DNA of 64,000 bases from Planoprotostelium fungivorum (Eukaryota > Evosea > Variosea > Cavosteliida > Cavosteliaceae). A program made the position numbers and the translations under genes. Of this stretch, positions 12,257 through 24,200 are shown one piece after another (within the stretch, counting starts at the first letter, position 1; every line of letters begins with the position of its first letter). The stretch is taken from assembly GCA_003024175.1 (NCBI GenBank), contig MDYQ01000353.1, positions 186,001 to 250,000 of the forward strand. The letters run 5' to 3'. The notes beneath the pieces were generated by a model. The model was not told the DNA's origin, did not search any database, and worked only from the letters and a program-made list of their open reading frames with translations.

Positions 12257-14944
12257 ATGGGCAACTCTTCCAGTCGAAGTTCCACGACAGTATTGCCGCT
12301 CAGCGCGCACGAAGAGAGTGTCAAGGACAGGCTTCACTCTAGAGCTTCCAGCAGAGGTTCTCTATCTAACCAGAGGCCGTCGTAAGCTTCCGCCTCATCA
12401 GTTCGAACCATCTGACGTAGAGCAGCCGCAGCATCCTCAGGCGACTCTTATCCATCCGTTGCATCTCGGTCACATGCGCTGTCTTCTTCATCATCGTGGT
12501 GTCCATTCTTCTCACCTCGATGGGCTCCACGATCCAGCAGCAACTGAAAGAAGCTCAATTGAACAGCCAGGAACAGGGCGTAAATCTGGTGGCTCAGAAT
12601 CAAATCACGCTAAGTCTATCTTACGTGGACGAGTCTCTAACGGCCAGTGAGTGAAATTCCATGTATCGGCTACATCCGCATCGCGATGCAAGATGATGTG
12701 ATTGACGCCCCGCAGTTAGGACATTTTTCAAGTATCAAGACATGAAGCCAAATCTTCATCCAGATCAATTTGAAGCCCCCAACTATCTTCCTTACCTCAA
12801 CTTCATCCGACAGATCGCCAGCCCGCAATCAAATTCTTTCTTCACCACAGGATACACGTGGTTCACGGGCCAGGTGATCTCTACCTCTTCCATCATCGCT
12901 CACGCCCGGCAGACTCTCAACGTCGAAGTGTTTGAAAACCGTTGGGGTTTGTATCAGGTCATCTTTCCAAACGGAATCGGGCAGGCCTATCGCTACACTA
13001 TCACGGATACGATGGATCTAGCCACCCTTAATTATTCCAGGTGAGGGGGGCTTATCAGTCCATGAGATCATGACGCTTGCATCAGACCCGATTATGTCGT
13101 GCCTTATTCGACTCCGCTCTTATTGAACTCTCTACCTCTCGGCTGTAATAATGAAGGTGCTTGGATGGTGTCTTACTATCCAGCCGCAATTTCCTACGGG
13201 GCTGTATGTCGGGTGGCGTTTCACTGTACAAATGACACTCTCGCTGGTATAATCAACATATGCATGGATACGGAAGCGTGAGTGATGCATATCGTTTTAG
13301 AATCAGACTGATAAAGGTAGCATCGAGAACATGCTGCAAGGAATTTTGAAGGACATCAAATTACCCGATGCGATGGCTTATATCGTGGAGCCGAATGGAA
13401 ATCTGGTGTCTACATCCACTGGACTGTACCCTTATAATTCCACGACGTGAGATGATCGAAAATATGTATCATAAGTGGATTTTGAACACATCGATGATTT
13501 TATGGCAGGGCGAGCCGCATCACCGCTCAGAGCACTGATTTGGCTTGGGTCAGAGTATCGTTTGCTGCGTACTTAAAAAATCCAAATACCACAAACATCG
13601 TCAACTATAATGGTGAATGGATGACATCAGACATTTCCAAATGGCTGATGTCACCGAAGGTGTCGATTATCGTACGGCAGTATCTCAGGTACAAGGACAT
13701 CAGAACATCCGATGGCTCATCGTGTTAATGATACCCCTCGCTCAAGACAATTATCTCAGAGACTCAGTTCTCATTTGCGTGGGTATCTGCATATTGGCTT
13801 CCGTTCTGTTCTTTGTGGTCGTTCTACTCCTCACCCGCTCGCTGTTCGATATGTCTGAAGAATTAGAAAAGGTGACAAGTGAAGATGGATGATTTCTGAC
13901 GAATGTCAGGTTTCGAAACTGGAGCTCGAATTGAACAAATTATCGGAGCCACCGTTCCTAGAGGCATCCAAGTTGTACAAATCATTCGTCATGATGCACG
14001 CCGCTCTCAGTTCTTTCAGCAAATACGTACCGAAAGAAATCATTAGACACATCCTGAAATCGAGAGTCAGTGATTCATTTGTCAACACTTTCACCATGGC
14101 TAACGGAAACGCAGAAAGAAGCCGTACCTTACCTCAGCTCGGCTCAGGCCACGGTCTACTTTCAAGACATCAAAGGTTACACGCATCTAGCGGAGACGGT
14201 AGACAGCGATGTGTTAGCCGACGTCACAGCCGAATATATGGAAGCCATGACATCCATCATCACCGACGTGAGTCATCATCACGATCTGAGATGCTCATCA
14301 TCGATCAGCACGGTGGAGTCATTGACAAGTACATCGGAGATTGCATCATGGCTCTCTTCAATCTACCCTCGAATCTGCCCCATCACGAGCAAGCCGCCTG
14401 CCGCGCCGCTGCAGAATGCTCGCAGCACCTGAAGAAATTGAACAAGAGGTGGAAGAAGCTGTACCACTTCGAACTCAACCATCGCATTGGCATCAACTCG
14501 GGGGAAGTTTTGGCGGGAAACATCGGTAGCAGTCAGCGGCTGGCCTTCACTTGCATTGGAGATAACGTCAATCTAGCCTCTCGCGTGGAGAATATCAACA
14601 AGTACTACGGAACCAGCGTTCTGATCACAGAGAACACTTGGGAGAAGATCGAACGAGACATGTTTGCCATTCGCAAGATTTCCACCGTACGTGTCGAAGG
14701 CAAGACAAAAGAGACCAGCCTCTACGAGATCCACCACGATCGCAGCTCCGACACGTTAGACATGTTCTCCATGTACGAAAAGAGTCTCCAGTTGTTCGAT
14801 GATCGTCAGATGGAAGCGGCTGAGAGGAGCTTGGATGAGCTGCTAGAGAAGTATCCGACGGATCAGCCAGCGCTTCACCTTCGCGAGAGGATTGAGAAGG
14901 TCAGGGCGGGAGACTATCAGAGGGTCGAGATCTTCGCCAAGTGA
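12257..14944 (+). CDS. membrane-bound class III adenylyl cyclase with Cache-like sensor
   Basis: It converts ATP to cAMP and is probably ligand-regulated at the membrane. The start at 12257 gives a Ser-rich cytoplasmic tail, MGNSSSRSSTTVLPLSAHEE. A transmembrane helix follows (CAVFFIIVVSILLTSMGS), then an extracellular region of about 400 residues resembling Cache domains, then a second helix (VLICVGICILASVLFFVVVL) with a HAMP-like linker. The catalytic domain has metal-binding aspartates in VYFQDIKGYT and DKYIGDCIMALF, the transition-state Asn/Arg in GDNVNLASRVENINK, and a Lys in VEGKTKETSLYEI. These fit an active adenylyl rather than guanylyl cyclase, of the kind common in bacteria and amoebae. 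The C-terminus is a short TPR-like helix pair. About seven short introns are present. Confidence 0.88.
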
Positions 14945-15229
14945 TGAGGGAGATGGAGCATCTTTCTTTTTTATCTTCGAGAAGCTCAAAGGGTGTGAGA
15001 TCGTAATAGATATTTAATTCCTGTATGATGTCGAGTTGATCGTGTCCTCCTGTGCAGCTGTTCGTGTCTTTCCTCTTCTTTTGTAAGATTGAGATCGACC
15101 TTTGTCTCTGCGGCGGCTCATCAATTGTGTCCGTTGACTTTTAAGGTTGACTTCGGAATTCTATTCACCCGCGGGCCTCTTACATAAGAGGCCAAGCCGG
15201 CTGGTTACACACCAACAGGCGCAGCTACC

Positions 15230-18200
15230 ATGAAGCCACCCGAGACGATTCTAGAACTCTTTGAACAGAGGGCACGACAGACACCTGACGAGACGTTCTA
15301 CGTCATGTTGGATGATTACGGAAAGGAGAAGAGATTGACTGTCGCTGATATTAACTGCATGGCTGAAGCAGCAGCTGGTTGGATCTACGGCCAGTTTGGT
15401 GCAGTTCAAGAAGGTCGTGAGAACATCAGCATCTGCTTGACAGCGGGAGCCCATATCCTACCGACTCTCTTTGGCGCTCTCAAGTTGGGCTATCTACCTC
15501 TCCTCATATCGCCTCGAAACGCACCAGCTGCCATCATGTAACTTCCATCCCATTCAAATGTGATCTGATCTCTTCAGACATCTTGTACAGACCTCAGACA
15601 GTGTCGGTCTTGTCTATAATCTGGGGGTATCGAGCTCTATCGACGAAGCGTCACGTTCCTCTTCGTTTCTGGCCCATCTCATGCCAGATCTGAAGACGCT
15701 TCCAGAACCCCCACTCTACATGACGAGAAAGCCTTGTGACGATCCAAACGCCCACTTCTTACGTCTGCACAGTTCTGGCTCTACAGGTTCGTAGCACGAT
15801 TGATTACGATCGCGGTGACAAGATGAACAGGTTTTCCAAAGATCGTTCCTCTACGCTCGAATGTCTTCACACATCTAGCTGGAGATAAAGAATGGCTTCC
15901 CGAGGGCAAACTAGTGTTACAGATGTTTCCTCATTATCACATTGTGAGTCTCACCGTCGAACGCCCCCGATGCTGATCGTGATGGAGGGAGGCGTTGGTA
16001 TCAGTTTCGGGTATGCCGTTGTGAGGGTGAGCCATGACGGAAAATATTTTAATCATCATTTTTCCTACCCTCTCCCAAATCTGAATGATGTCAGGGCTGT
16101 CCCATCATCCTCCCCACGGGCATCTGGCCTCCACGAGTCGATCAGGTACGTCTCATCTACAACGTTGTAGACGCACACACCCACCTTCACAGATCGCCAA
16201 GCTCATCAAAACCTTCTCGCCCGACGTCAGCCTGATGTCACCACTCCACATGGAACACCTCCTACCCCTCATACGTAAAGACGACACATTGTCGGACGTA
16301 TTACGTCCCAGACTCTTAACGGGTGGTGGTGCCGCCTTACCCCACGCCGTGGCAACAGAGCTGAGAGACATGGGAATACGGGTCATCGTGAGTGGAAGAA
16401 TTTCCCCGCCAAAATTTGACGTCACCAGGGTAACTATGGAGCAACAGAAGCCATTGGAATGATGGCTTCCGTTAGAATGGAAGATGGAAGGACGAGCTAC
16501 CCCGCCATGGCTTTCTGTCATCACAAGCCGCATCACTTCATCCGAGTCGATGGAGGAGAAGAGATGGAGTTGGTCGTGTCGAAAGAGTGTCCCACGCTCG
16601 TACCAGAGATGGCGAATACACCGGACGGTGAGTCACAGCACATCACGTGACGGCCGACATCGATCATGATTGTGAATGTGATGGACGATCGTTCATCAAG
16701 TATACGAGATGATGTTAATGACTCGAAGATGATGATCACGATCGTGTGATGATCATGTGATGACGATCGCAGGTGATTACATCATCGGTGATCTCTTCAT
16801 TCGGGACGAGAGGAACGCACCCGACGGCAGACCCCTCTACATATACACGGGCAGAAAAGACGACACCCTGGTCCATTCGACAGGAGAGAAGACGAGCGCA
16901 CTCAGCATGGAACAGGTTTGTCTCTCTCTCTTCGTCTTCAGAATCTCACATCGATATAGAACATCCAATCACACTGTGATGTAACCGTGAGAGTTTCCGT
17001 TTTAGGGCAAGACAAGTCGCACACTTGCGCTGTAGTGGAGATCATGAACGTCGACGACCGCGACGAAAATGAGATCCGATCGGCCGTCCTGCGAGCGGTG
17101 GAAAGTGCCAACAAGTTGGCACCGTCTCACTCCAGGATATACGAGGACATGGTCTACGTTTTAGAGAAGGGGAGGAGTCTGCCGTCCACTGACAAGGGTA
17201 ACCCGATGAGAAAGGCAGTGCTGAAACAATACGAGAGAGAAATAGAAGATTTGTATTATAATTTCGAGAGTGGAAAATGTCATCACGACATGACTTCTCA
17301 CAGCCGAGTGGGAAATTTCATCTACATCTCAATGAATGACGTGGAATAGGTGAGGGAGGTACTACACGATAAAGTGTGTCGAGCTCTCCGTCTACAACGA
17401 GTCGAAGGAGATCGAGATTTCTTTTCTCTCGGTTTGGATTCTCTTGGCGCCATGAGCATCACCAACCTGATCAGTCATCGCATCGACCCATCTATATCTT
17501 CCAATTGTATATACGAATATCCTACACTGGGTATGACATCATGCTTCTCTCATGAGATGTGTCCGTGATGTCATGCAGATGGACTCAGCGACCACGTGTG
17601 GAGAGTCAAGATGGGAGAGAAAGAGAAGGAGAGGGACATATATTCGGAAGCTAGGAACAAGTTGGAAGACATGATTCAGGAATTCGGAATACTACAACGA
17701 GACAACCGGGGAGATCCACCGAAGACGGCTCGCGTCGTGGCGTTGACGGGTGGATCTTTGTTTCGATGAAATTTCGTGACGAATTACGTAGGTACGTCGG
17801 GTTCACTTGGTATCTTCGTGTTGAAATCTCTGCTCGAAGATCCCACCGTCCGACAAGTTAGAATCTTATTCAGAAACGGTACGTTTTATTCGATTTTATT
17901 CTGTTCCAAACGTCATCGCAGGAGAAAAAGGAAGAGAGGCCATCCACCGGTCCCTCCTTGACTCTTGGTCTTCACGTCTCTTACCTCTGAGCGTACTCGA
18001 ACGTAACATCCGCGAGGGAAGAGTCATCCCCGCCGCCGCGCGCCTCAACGGCGACGGTTTCGGACTCTCCGACGTAGAGTACGCCAAGTGGACCGAACAA
18101 GTGACGGACATCTTCTTGTGTGGTTGGAAGATGGATTGGAACCTGCCTCTCTCTTCTTACTCTTCTCCCTTGAAGACAGTCTCTCACTCCCTTCAAATGA

Positions 18201-19056
18201 TGTGCCGCGGTGCACCGAAACGTCTCGTCTATTTCAGCTCGAACGGTTCGGTCACGAATTACGGCGGACAAGTGAGATGTCTCACGCGACGTCATGGCTG
18301 ATGACGTCATAGGTCCCCGAGAAGGTGGTGGAGGATGTGAGAGTGGCGGGGGGTAATGGATACTGCCTGAGTAAGTGGCTGGCGGAGAATCTGATCCACA
18401 CGGTGTCCAGGTCTTTCAGTCTCCACTGCATCGTCTGTCGCATCGGGCAGATCGCAGGAAGTGGAGAGGGTGATGATCACGTGACCTGTCAGATTCTGAT
18501 GGAAAGACAGGTGTATGGAACACGACTGAGCACATTCCTTTGATCATAAAGGGGGCAGAATTTTCCGGGAAAATGCCCGACGGCTACAGCCGCGTCGACT
18601 ACATCCCCGTCGACGTTCTAGCGGACTCTATCGTGGAAATCTCGATGAAAACTCGAGACGGAACGAAGGTGAAATTTCGAGTCGAACGTATAACCGAACG
18701 AGTGGCAGTTTCGACACTTTGTGAATCCCGTGGAGATTCCGTGGGAACTCTTCTTGGAATACGTCAGAAACTGTGACATCTCGTTCGAGATCGTCAGTCA
18801 TTCAGACTGGGTCGCCAACTTGCTAGAACGAAGGGAGACGGCGGAAGACAACCCACTGCTCAAATTGAAAGGATATTTCGAGAAGAACCCACCTTCTTCT
18901 GTCCTCTCCCCGCTCGATATGACAGAGACGCTAGGTGAGACGGAGAGATTGAGGAGCTGTGGGAAGATCGATGGAGAAACTGTGGAGAATTACGTCAGAT
19001 ACTGGAGGAGCATCGGATTCTTGAGACCCAAACGGCCCGTCGAAAGTCAAGAATGA
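15230..19056 (+). CDS. adenylation-thiolation-reductase enzyme (NRPS-like carboxylate reductase)
   Basis: This single-module enzyme probably activates a carboxylic acid with ATP, loads it on a phosphopantetheine arm and releases it as an aldehyde. The adenylation domain begins MKPPETILELFEQRARQTPD and contains the nucleotide motif LHSSGSTGFPK (15.77 kb, split by an intron), GATEAIG, and YTGRKDDTLVHSTGEK. The carrier domain has FFSLGLDSLGAMSIT with the Ser that takes the arm. The reductase domain has the Rossmann motif TGTSGSLG, the short-chain dehydrogenase Ser in YFSSNGSV and the YxxxK pair in GYCLSKWLAE. It lacks the extra N-terminal domain of Lys2 and any condensation domain. The substrate is unknown. 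Related enzymes make lysine precursors or aryl aldehydes in fungi. About ten introns are present. Confidence 0.87.
16156..16171. repeat. perfect 16-bp intronic palindrome TCTACAACGTTGTAGA
   Basis: This perfectly self-complementary site lies about 11 nt after a GTACGT donor in an intron of the adenylation-reductase gene. Confidence 0.7.
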
Positions 19057-19089
19057 ATCGAATGAATCGCAACACGAAAGACTCTTGTA

Positions 19090-20590
19090 TTACAGATCGA
19101 CTCTTCTCATCTGTGCCTCCACTTCTTCCTCCTCCTTCACCCTCCGCTTGTACAGCTCACTCCACTGTTTCGCTTCCTCCGTCCTCTTCTTCGTTCTACC
19201 TTCTACGACGAGCTTCCAATAGCCCAAGTAGATCTTCTTAGCCTTCTCCTTCTTCTCCACGCCGGATCGCATGCACCTTGCGATGAAATCGAATTCGGGC
19301 ACGCGAGATAAGTTGAGACCGTTTTCGTATGGAGCGACGATTTTCGGCTGAGGGACTCCTACGCGTTCGAGCCAGAGGAGGACCCTCTCGTGGTCCCAGT
19401 GGGTCACGTCCTTGGGATCAATTGGAGCTGCAGCTCCATTGGTTCTCCGTGATGGAGCCACGAGCAGTTGAGATGCGTATCGTAACGTGTTGATGCTGGC
19501 CGATGCGTCGGATGTGATGCTGGAGACGGTGGCGATGACGACCGTGTGGGCTGGCTGACGAACTGTGATGTCGAAAGCTTCTCTCAGGCACAGAGTGAGC
19601 TTAGCCGTGCGGAATGGAACGTGGGGAGGTTTGTTGCTGCCCTCCAGCATGGACTGAGACAGCGATCGACTTCGGATGCATTCTTTTAAAGTCATAAGAC
19701 TCTTGTTGATGGCAATGGATTCTGCCTTCTGCTGAGGGGTGTGGTTCCTGTGGAGATCAGACGGAGAGTGAGGTGATGTCTTCTCACTTGGCATCGCTGT
19801 GAGCTCTCTCACTTCCAGCGAGGTCGATCAATTGGATGACACCTGCCGTGGCGTTGAGATCTTCTAGCGGAGGCAATGTGATGCGAATGATGGCGTGCGA
19901 TCGACTCGACCTCTCGTTCTTCTCTGTTGAGCTGGTTCGTCTGGATGACCACGCCTATACAGCCTTGTCAGACGTTATTGAGTTCGTTAGACGAACTCAC
20001 GTTCTCTAGTGTCTTCTTCAGCTCTGCGGATGACGATGTCTCCACGACCCTCGCGTGAACAAAGACACTTCGACCTTGCATGTCTTCTCTCACGGCCGTC
20101 TTGTGGTTTTGAACGTCTAAGAGATCGTGGATGTCTGGTCCGTAGAGTTCGATGGCGGACACCTGCACCCTGCAGCTGGGCTTTCCGTTAGCTTCATTAT
20201 TTTTCCACAACTCCTCAATGAGAGACAGGGTGCAGCCGGTCATTGTGAATGTCTTTCCGGACCCAGTCTGTCCAAACGCCATGACGGTTGCATATCCACC
20301 ATCTAAAGCGAATGGAACTAATCTGCTGATGAGATCTTCGTATATCTGTGACATTTCAATCATCGCATCGTCACCCAAACCATCACCTCGTTTGTCTGAA
20401 CCTCTGTTCCGTACACTCTATTCGCTTTAAACTCGTGTTGAGTGTAAGAATCCTCCTGGCGGACCGTCTTCTTTGGCTCCTGTATCAAAGCCGTATCATG
20501 CGATGCGGCTGACAAGCAGGTTGGTTCTTTAGAGGCTGGAGGTCTGACGCGGAAGGCTATGGTGAAGTCTCTGTCTAGCTGGTTTGTCAT
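19090..20590 (-). CDS. kinesin-13-like motor with C-terminal SAM-like domain
   Basis: The motor domain is N-terminal, starting MTNQLDRDFTIAFRVRPP. It shows the P-loop FGQTGSGKTFTMTG, switch I NERSSRSHAIIRI and switch II LIDLAGSERA. The segment AINKSLMTLKECIRSRSL and PFRTAKLTLCLREAF is typical of kinesin-13 (MCAK/KIF2/KIF24), which depolymerises microtubule ends rather than walking. After the motor, residues DVTHWDHERVLLWLERVGVP through FDFIARCMRSG and KAKKIYLGYWKLV fit a SAM-like helical bundle, followed by a charged coiled tail. KIF24 has a SAM domain at the opposite end, so the order here is unusual. The protein is compact, about 430 residues. The gene ends 33 bp from the stop of the convergent reductase gene. 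Confidence 0.85.
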
Positions 20591-20830
20591 GTTGGCGGTA
20601 ATTCTGTTTCAAATCGGTTTTTTCTATCGTTTAGTCCAGAATCCGATTCTGTGAATGAGATTCGATGAGGGTGGATATTAGTCTCTCCCTGAAATCGTCC
20701 TCAACATCAGCTGCAGAGTAGAGGTTGCGTGTATGTCTAGACAGAGGTCAACACCTTTAGGGCCAATCTGATGCATAGGAATGATACTGACCATTATAAA
20801 AAGAAGAAATTCAGCGACAAGCGGCCTTAT

Positions 20831-21055
20831 TCAAAAATTCAACAAACCATAATGTTGAGCGGCACCAAAAAAATCGCGTTTATATACCCAAAATGCGCGA
20901 GCACATAGAGCTGTGACGACTTTTGGCCCGTGTTTCTGTATGTCTGTGATGAGAAACTTGTCCATTGACCGAGCTAATCCTTTTGCCTTCTCTTCTGTTC
21001 TGGACGACCTCACTCTGATGAAAAGCGTCTTAAAATTCGATGTGATGTGGATCAC
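20831..21055 (-). CDS. small protein, possibly Alba/SpoVS-fold
   Basis: The open segment reads TLFIRVRSSRTEEKAKGLAR then FLITDIQKHGPKVVTALCAR, ending AAQHYGLLNF. A beta strand, an AxxLAR-type helix and a strand plus helix with GPxxVxxLxxRA recall SpoVS/Alba nucleic-acid-binding folds. This is a resemblance by eye only. The upstream exon is not fixed: MSREGPVTDWNAKDVIRKFF at about 21200 is a candidate first exon, but no splice in the right phase is obvious. It could also be a chance frame. Confidence 0.35.
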   Translation of the reverse strand: MIHITSNFKTLFIRVRSSRTEEKAKGLARSMDKFLITDIQKHGPKVVTALCARAFWVYKRDFFGAAQHYGLLNF

Positions 21056-21258
21056 ATTTTTTTGGAGACGCAGGGAGATGTCTCAGATCCATCCGTTCGT
21101 TCTTCGTCGCGCGTCCTTGTGTTCCAACTCTCTCGTGATGCCGAAAAAACTTGCGAATCACATCTTTCGCATTCCAGTCCGTCACAGGCCCTTCCCTGCT
21201 CATGCCGTACCGTCTTTAGAATCAACGAGATCGTCGATAACGTCAGTACCTCTTCGTA

Positions 21259-24200
21259 ATGGATTCAGTAGGGGCGTCACCCATATCATCTCCTGCTTTG
21301 GGCAGGAAGAAGTCACGAATCAAGAGGGCTTTTGGTCAGGCATTATCGTGGTCGAATCGTGATCGGACTCGCGACAGTGAACCTTCCGATGATGAACCTG
21401 AACAGTTAGTCGGATCGCTGCCCACTAAATCACCTGCATTATCTGTCAGGAGATCTCACTTCTTCTCATCAACAAACACGAAGAACAGAGATCAACGGAG
21501 GTGCATAAAACGTATTTTGGATCACGGTGATTAAGTATGTAGGAGTGGACCACTCCTTCTGGAGAGACCAGTTCAATATTCGACACTTCCCTCTTTTCGA
21601 AACGACGAGTTAGACAAGATCAACGTCGAAGAGAGCGACAGTGACGAAGAGAACAGTGTGGGATCACACGAGAGAGGTGTTCATCGTCTTTCATCGTTCG
21701 CATCGATTGAGTATCACTGAAGATTCCCCATCGATCAATCTATCGAGCAAACTGGCCGCTCTACCACCTCTCGCCAACATGTCTAGAGCTATTCACGGAC
21801 GTTTGACTGCTTCAGCACCGAACGTACCTCATCTGAGGACGAGAGAGGTACCATCTCATCTCGGTGAGAATCACAGAAACGAACCTCTATATTGATCCGA
21901 GTCTCTTCATCATCCTGTTCACACTCTCATCATCATTTTGATGATCATCGTCCGATGTCATTGGATCTGATGAGAAAAATTAGCTGTGACGAATTCTGCA
22001 TCGACTCCGATCACCCGAACAGAGAGTAGTTCTTACGATATAACGGAAGACTACACGACCGATACCGTCGATCATCAAGAAGAGGTGATCGATCGTCTCA
22101 TCCTGCATCACGATGCTCGCTCCTCCGTACACACATGATCATGACTCATGACATCAACTTTATCCTGACGCATCACCAGGGTTACCGATCAGAAGAACAG
22201 ATTGACGACGCTGGAAAACTCGATGAAAAACCACCGAACGAGTCAGAGTACATCGATGTCTTACCAGGTCGTCGGAGACCTCTGAAGAAGAATAATCCCG
22301 CGCAGAAATACTCCAACTACAACGCGACATCATCAGACGAGGATGAAAAGTGAGTGAAATTTCGAGATGGAAGTTTCAACGAAAATCCAGCAACACCGGT
22401 GAGGCCAACACGTCGGTGGAGGAGCCTGTGTCCAATTACAACGAGATGCATTTTTCCAATGAGTTTCTCTTCGAATCAGACAGGTTGTGTCTGCCAAGGG
22501 AGTTGACTACAGACATCGACAGGTGAAGAGAGAGATTTCATCTCTTATTCTTCTTCCTGACGACGCGACGCTCATACAATTCACGTGTTTGAAAAAGTCT
22601 TATCAAATTCTGTATCGATACACTTCAAGTTTTATTCTCAACGTTCGACTTTTATTTTTTATATTGATAAGAAAATAGGATGAAATGGAATAAAATCTTC
22701 GGCCAACTGTGGTCAAAGGTCGTTTCCTCAACAAAAGCGGCCGAGAAGGTTCGTTGTAGATCGAAAACGCTCAGAAAATTCACAATACAAAAGGTCCAGA
22801 CCTACGCCAAGATCTCTTACCTCTTCCAAGAATTTCTCCGCACCGCCCAATTGTACGGAAAAATTATCGTCAACGAAAAGTTCTTACCTTCAGAGATGAA
22901 GACCGTCAAACCTTGCAGCCTCGGGGTATTTATTCTATTTTATTTACGATCTACAACTCGATGATCTCGAAGGAAGTTTCATCTACAACGGATGACACGA
23001 ACAGGGGACGGCGGGTGGAGAGAAATACATTTGTGAGGGGATTTTATTTAAATTTGCCAATGGGTCTGCGACTTTAGAATTCGATGAAAATTCGAGTACA
23101 ACAGATGGGAGACGTAACGATAACCTCACATTTCGCCTCTACGGAGGTGAATCTCTGATAAAAATCTCGGAAAAATGACGGAAACAGGTGCGATGAACGC
23201 AGCGAAGAGTGCAGCGTTAGAGCTGAGGAGTATCAATGCCATGTTTAATCTGGAGTTACCTAACATATCGGTGAATTTTACCGCCCATTTTTCCCGCCAA
23301 AGCCTTCGTTCACGCTTTACAGTTTCCTCTCTTCGTCGTCCTCGACTACCGAGGCTTCCGTCTCAGGTGAGAAGTCTTCCCATAACATCACGTAGAACTC
23401 GCGGAAAACTCACCGACATCTCAGTGCGATGAGTCTGCTCCCCGTGAGTAATAGTACCTTGGTGTACGGCTCGGACGATGGAGGTAGAACTCTACACGAT
23501 AACGATCCGACATTATCTTCCATCATCGACCACATCGGGCACAGATTGAATCTGAAGGCTCATCTGGCGGGAACACAGATTGGATCTACGAAATATGTTC
23601 CTTTCCCAGCAGATGCAGAAGTGAGTTCATCAGCATGATATCATCACATCAACATCACATCAACATCACATCAATATCACATCAACATCACATCGACATC
23701 GCATCAACACCACATCGATATCACCACATCGATATCAATATCACATCAACACCACATCAACACCACATCGATATCGAAATCACATCAACAAATCAGAATC
23801 ACACACTCTCGTCACGACTTCGCGACGTCGTCACCGTACGTAAACGTAACTTACGTACCCAGGGACACGTAGGAACGGATGGTAACATGTACATACTCGA
23901 TACCGCCAGGCTCATGCCCCCCGAACCTCCCAGGTGATCAACCCGTTCACCGAACGGTTCCCTCATACGTACAGTACGCCTTCATCCTTCCTTTACCGCC
24001 ACTTTCGACCGGAATTCGTGATGAATTATCCGAAATCACTCTGCTCCGATGGCCACTCTCTCTTCGTCAGACATGATCCAGACAGGACACTCTACAAGGA
24101 AGAGATCAAAGAGGCTCATTATTTCCTCTTGAATGTGAGTTGTTGGATCATACGAGTGTGTCTCGTGATTTCATATGACGGATGATGAGTGATCGATGTG

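Noticed and set aside
12390-12420. GTTCGAACC resembling a tRNA T-loop
   Set aside because: No acceptor stem or anticodon arm around it; it lies in the first intron of the cyclase gene.
23635-23937. Open frame rich in His/Ile/Thr
   Set aside because: It is produced by the CATCAACATCA microsatellite inside a CLU-gene intron.
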